From NCBI GenBank assembly GCA_001487125.1, contig LN913013.1, positions 558,001 to 622,000 of the forward strand: DNA of 64,000 nt. Reading direction: 5' to 3'. Numbering within the stretch: position 1 is the first letter of the stretch; every line of letters begins with the position of its first letter. The notes under the pieces are model-generated. The model made no database searches, had not been told where the DNA came from, and saw nothing but the letters and a program-made list of their open reading frames with translations. This document shows positions 61,000 to 64,000 of this stretch, in pieces. The position numbers and the translations under genes are program-made. The DNA comes from Gabonibacter massiliensis. Its GTDB lineage: Bacteria; Bacteroidota; Bacteroidia; Bacteroidales; Marinifilaceae.

Positions 61000-63135
61000 A
61001 TGCGAATAACTATTTGTATAATACTATTTTGCATCCTATCCAAAGCCCTAAAAGGGCAAAGCAGTACGGCCATTCGCGAGCAAGATTCAACTTACAGCAT
61101 AATTGAACAATTAAAAGAGGTCGTCGTATCTGCCGAGAAAAGGATATTGCCTATAAACAGTATTCCCATAGCCTTAACTGTCATCACGGGGAAGAACCTG
61201 CCGAACGAAAATAATCTGGATTTAAGGAATCTATCGGGAATCGTTCCCAACTTTTACATACAGGAGGACGGTCTCAAATTATCAACCCCCTTGTATATAC
61301 GCGGAATAGGTACCGTTTCCGGTACTCCTCCTGTCGGGTTATACGTGGACGGAGTTCCCGTTTTCGATAAAAATGCTTTTATTTTTGATCTGTACGATGT
61401 CAAACAGATTGAGGTTTTACGGGGACCGCAAACAACACTTTACGGAAGAAACAGTATTATCGGATTGATCAATATCACAACCAATATACCTTCAAATGTT
61501 TTTTCCATAGAAGCGAAAGCCGGAGTGGCCAGTTATAATTCACAAAACTACATGATATTAACGAATCTGCCTCTCCGTAACGTTATTTATAACAAGCTGT
61601 CTTTTACTTATAATCGCACGGACGGATACTTTAAAAACAGGTATACGGGAGGTAAGCCTAATCAATCCGACTCTTATAATCTGCGTTATCAGGGATTAGT
61701 ACATACGAACAACACCTGGAAGATAGCTTTGGGTATGAATTACAACCATAGCTTCGACGACGGATACGCCTACCACGCGATCGATTCGTTAAAACGACAT
61801 CGCTATACCGTGAATTACAACGCGACCTCTTCCTATGAAAGAGATCTGGTATCTACTTACGTTAACCTGAAAAGAAATTTCGAACGAACGTCTTTCCTGT
61901 GGGTGACTTCTTACTCCTGGTCGGAAGACAAGCAGCTATTAGATGCCGATTTCACTCGTTATGATGTTTTTCAGAATGAAAAAAGCTCTAAACAAAATCT
62001 GATTACGCAAGAGATCAATTATCAATCGACTCTGGCAAAACGCATAGATTGGACTGTCGGGACTTTCGGTTTTTACAAAGACTTAACGAATAATTATTTG
62101 GCATTATTCGGAGAAGACCGGCAATTGTTGCTTCCGATTGATTTGGATAAGGCTTTGTATTATAACAGTACAAAAACCTGGGGAGCTGCCGGATACGGTC
62201 AGATTACCGTAAAAGATTTACTTCCCGGACTAATGCTCACCATCGGATTGAGATACGACTATGAAAAGGTAAAACTGTCGTATCGCGACAGTCTACTCTA
62301 TCACGGAGAGCAAAAATTTACCGGTTATCATGATTGGAAAGAGTCTAAAGATTACAAGGAGTGGTTACCCCAATTTTCTATTTTACAGAGGTGGAGCGAC
62401 CAATTGTCCGTTTACGCGAGTGTATCCAAAGGCTATAAAGCGGGAGGTTATAATATTATTTCTAATGAAATGACGTCTCAAATAGTCAAGTTGGGCTATG
62501 ATAAAGAGAGCCTGTGGAATTACGAGACGGGAGTAAAATATTTTAGCCGAAACAGTAAATTCAACCTGAACGCTTCTCTTTTTTATATCGATTGGAAGGA
62601 TCAGCAGATATTCGTCATGGGCATGATGGGACCAAGTATCAAGAACGCCGGAGATGCCCGAAGCATAGGAGGCGAAATGGATATGAAATGGGAATTTGTG
62701 TCTCGCCTAACCTATTTCTTATCTGCAGGATACAGCGATTCGGAGTATTACCATCACCTGAACAAAGAATATGAAGGAAATAAAATCGTTATGGCCCCCG
62801 ACTTCACGATGAATACGGGATTCTCTTACTATAAACGCATAAAATTTTTCTGTTTTAATACTTTGACAGCTTCTACTTCGGTAACCGGTTTCGGGACACA
62901 ATATTTTGACGAAGCAAATCGCTTGAAGCAGAATCCTTATTTCCTCTGGAACATGGATTGGGGTATATCAGGGAAGTACATTGACTTCAGAATATGGGGA
63001 AAAAACATATTGAACAAAGCGTTTTTCAGCTATATGTTTACCAGTCCGGTAGGAGCCAATTTACCCGCTTATCGCCATTCAGGGCAATCCGGAGCCCCTT
63101 CAAGATTCGGAGCTTCCATTACGTTTAAAATTTAA
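61000..63135 (+). CDS. TonB-dependent outer-membrane receptor
   Basis: 711 residues. Signal peptide ending ALKGQ (about 20), TonB-box-like 'KEVVVSAEK' near 39-47, plug domain ('LYIRGIGTVSGTPPVGLYVDG', 'QIEVLRGPQTTLYGRNSI') to ~165 and a 22-strand barrel ending in 'ASITFKI'. No CarboxypepD_reg domain and no SusD partner, so it belongs to the siderophore/cofactor-importer type and not the glycan type. The substrate is unknown; closeness to perR suggests iron or haem, but this is inference. Confidence 0.93.
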   Translation: MRITICIILFCILSKALKGQSSTAIREQDSTYSIIEQLKEVVVSAEKRILPINSIPIALTVITGKNLPNENNLDLRNLSGIVPNFYIQEDGLKLSTPLYIRGIGTVSGTPPVGLYVDGVPVFDKNAFIFDLYDVKQIEVLRGPQTTLYGRNSIIGLINITTNIPSNVFSIEAKAGVASYNSQNYMILTNLPLRNVIYNKLSFTYNRTDGYFKNRYTGGKPNQSDSYNLRYQGLVHTNNTWKIALGMNYNHSFDDGYAYHAIDSLKRHRYTVNYNATSSYERDLVSTYVNLKRNFERTSFLWVTSYSWSEDKQLLDADFTRYDVFQNEKSSKQNLITQEINYQSTLAKRIDWTVGTFGFYKDLTNNYLALFGEDRQLLLPIDLDKALYYNSTKTWGAAGYGQITVKDLLPGLMLTIGLRYDYEKVKLSYRDSLLYHGEQKFTGYHDWKESKDYKEWLPQFSILQRWSDQLSVYASVSKGYKAGGYNIISNEMTSQIVKLGYDKESLWNYETGVKYFSRNSKFNLNASLFYIDWKDQQIFVMGMMGPSIKNAGDARSIGGEMDMKWEFVSRLTYFLSAGYSDSEYYHHLNKEYEGNKIVMAPDFTMNTGFSYYKRIKFFCFNTLTASTSVTGFGTQYFDEANRLKQNPYFLWNMDWGISGKYIDFRIWGKNILNKAFFSYMFTSPVGANLPAYRHSGQSGAPSRFGASITFKI

Positions 63136-63149
63136 ATAAAACAATCATC

Positions 63150-63842
63150 ATGAAAAACAAATTGACTTCTATCATTTCGATATTATCCCTGTTATTCGTT
63201 ATCGTTTCTTGCAATGACAACAAAGAACCGGAACCCTTTTTGCAAGGAACATGGGCTTACAAAGCTCCTTATTTCGTGTTCGAATATAGCGAGGAAAACA
63301 TAGATGTGAATTGGGGAGGACAAACACTTCAATTTAAACCCGAAGAGTTAACGACGATGTTCAAGTCCATGGCAGGAACTAAAATGGGAGAATATTTTGT
63401 CGGTATACAATTTGTTTCCGAATCGGAAATGAATATCAATATGAAATTTAAAGACCAGACACAAAAGACATTAAAAGCCACTTATGAAACTCAAGGAACC
63501 AAGTTGGGTATCTTATTGGATAAAGAGAGTTTAAAAGAGATTACCGGAAAAGAATTGAATATTCCTCAACTCTCTTTCGATTATAAAATCATCAACAACC
63601 AGTTGACGGCCTATTTGAACTGGAGCTATCTGAAAGGCTTTTTAAATACACCCTATGTATCCGGTATGTTAGATCAATTATTTCCCACGTTGGCCGCAAC
63701 GCTTCTGAAAGACCAGTGGCAATTCATGCCGGAACAAGCCCAACAGGCCGTGGTCAATCAGCTGAAACAGATCTTTAACGAAGTTAAATCAAAGACAGAA
63801 GACTTAGAGATCGGTGTCGTAATGGAATCCGTTTCCCTCTAA
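63150..63842 (+). CDS. Lipoprotein with lipocalin-like sequence, partner of the TonB receptor
   Basis: 230 residues. Lipobox IVSC (Cys21) after a good signal peptide, then 'LQGTWAY' near 31-37, which resembles lipocalin-like Bacteroidetes lipoproteins (DUF4923 type), followed by strands such as 'MNINMKFKDQT' and a C-terminal helix pair. It begins 14 bases after the receptor stop, so the two are co-transcribed and it may bind the substrate at the outer membrane. Family name uncertain. Confidence 0.75.
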   Translation: MKNKLTSIISILSLLFVIVSCNDNKEPEPFLQGTWAYKAPYFVFEYSEENIDVNWGGQTLQFKPEELTTMFKSMAGTKMGEYFVGIQFVSESEMNINMKFKDQTQKTLKATYETQGTKLGILLDKESLKEITGKELNIPQLSFDYKIINNQLTAYLNWSYLKGFLNTPYVSGMLDQLFPTLAATLLKDQWQFMPEQAQQAVVNQLKQIFNEVKSKTEDLEIGVVMESVSL

Positions 63843-63980
63843 AAATGATTATATTGCAAATATATGATACTAATTTGGCAAAAAAAGATTTAAATTGTAT
63901 AACTTTATAAGGCTTGAATTGCAACTTTCGTTTGGAATCGGACGTATAACAGCAGCCTGTCAAATTAAAAAAGATACATT

Positions 63981-64000
63981 ATGAAAACAGAAGAATTTAA
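63981..64000 (+). CDS. First codons of a gene cut by the window end
   Basis: ATG at 63981 and six codons (MKTEEF) run off the edge. The 138-base gap before it contains a weak TAACTTTA element near 63900. Only the position and start suggest a gene, possibly part of the TonB cluster. Confidence 0.35.

Noticed and set aside
1-64000. CRISPR arrays, IS elements, integrases, prophage, tRNA or rRNA genes
   Set aside because: Reading the gaps and the protein set showed no repeats with spacers, transposases, integrases or cloverleaf sequences that I could support.

Overview
This window is a stretch of ordinary chromosome from a member of the order Bacteroidales. The clues are: intergenic promoters of the TAnnTTTG (-7) type, sometimes with TTTG/TTG about 19-20 bases upstream; almost no Shine-Dalgarno sequences; Bacteroidetes-restricted families (DUF2851, DUF3078, CarboxypepD_reg-like proteins, an ECF sigma factor paired with a membrane-anchored beta-barrel protein); the gene order purH-mreB-mreC-mreD-mrdA-rodA; and anaerobe genes (PerR, rubrerythrin, membrane pyrophosphatase, Fhs). 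A gut Bacteroidales of the Odoribacteraceae/Porphyromonadaceae sort is plausible, but genus is a guess. I see no rRNA, tRNA, CRISPR array, insertion sequence or prophage.

Layout. 1-7 kb (mostly minus): start of a truncated membrane protein, a metallophosphoesterase, a CBM9-like protein, formate-tetrahydrofolate ligase (fhs), a coiled-coil membrane protein, DUF2851 (plus), and two small envelope proteins. 7-17 kb: a CarboxypepD_reg-like protein, an NSS sodium symporter (minus), guaA, an NrnA-like DHH phosphoesterase, DUF1904, MarR, peptidase PepD, free-methionine-sulfoxide reductase and a TPR protein. 17-29 kb: an orphan PAS histidine kinase, a TPR lipoprotein, divergent ygiQ/rimO, the pyrophosphatase hppA, then ftcD and hutI (histidine to folate one-carbon units). 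29-36 kb: the rod-shape operon purH-mreBCD-mrdA-rodA. 36-42 kb: an ECF sigma factor with its membrane partner, a lipoprotein and aminopeptidase P. 42-48 kb: an XRE regulator behind a 629-bp gap with three operator-like palindromes, then pyrD, pyrK, uvrA, rplI, rpsR, rpsF. 48-57 kb: SDR, DUF3078, nucleoid-associated protein and mltG as one operon, then gyrA with a TPR gene. 57-64 kb: MBL hydrolase, RsmI-like methyltransferase, a small hydrolase, perR-rubrerythrin, then a TonB receptor with a lipoprotein and the first codons of another gene.

Functional threads: folate one-carbon and purine synthesis (fhs, ftcD, purH, guaA), pyrimidine synthesis (pyrDK), peptidoglycan elongation (mre/mrd/rod, mltG), peroxide defence (perR, rbr), and housekeeping of DNA and ribosomes (gyrA, uvrA, rimO, S6/S18/L9).

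The best candidates for something undescribed are (i) the XRE gene at 42087 with a perfect 30-bp palindrome and two TTACA-nn-TGTAA palindromes lying on its -33 and -7 promoter elements, with a 29-residue hydrophobic micro-ORF in the same gap; (ii) the sigma factor whose partner joins a cytoplasmic segment, one membrane helix and an outer-membrane-like barrel domain; (iii) operator-like repeats between perR and the TonB cluster. Several annotated starts are moved because the nearest non-ATG start lies inside a -7 box or a hairpin.
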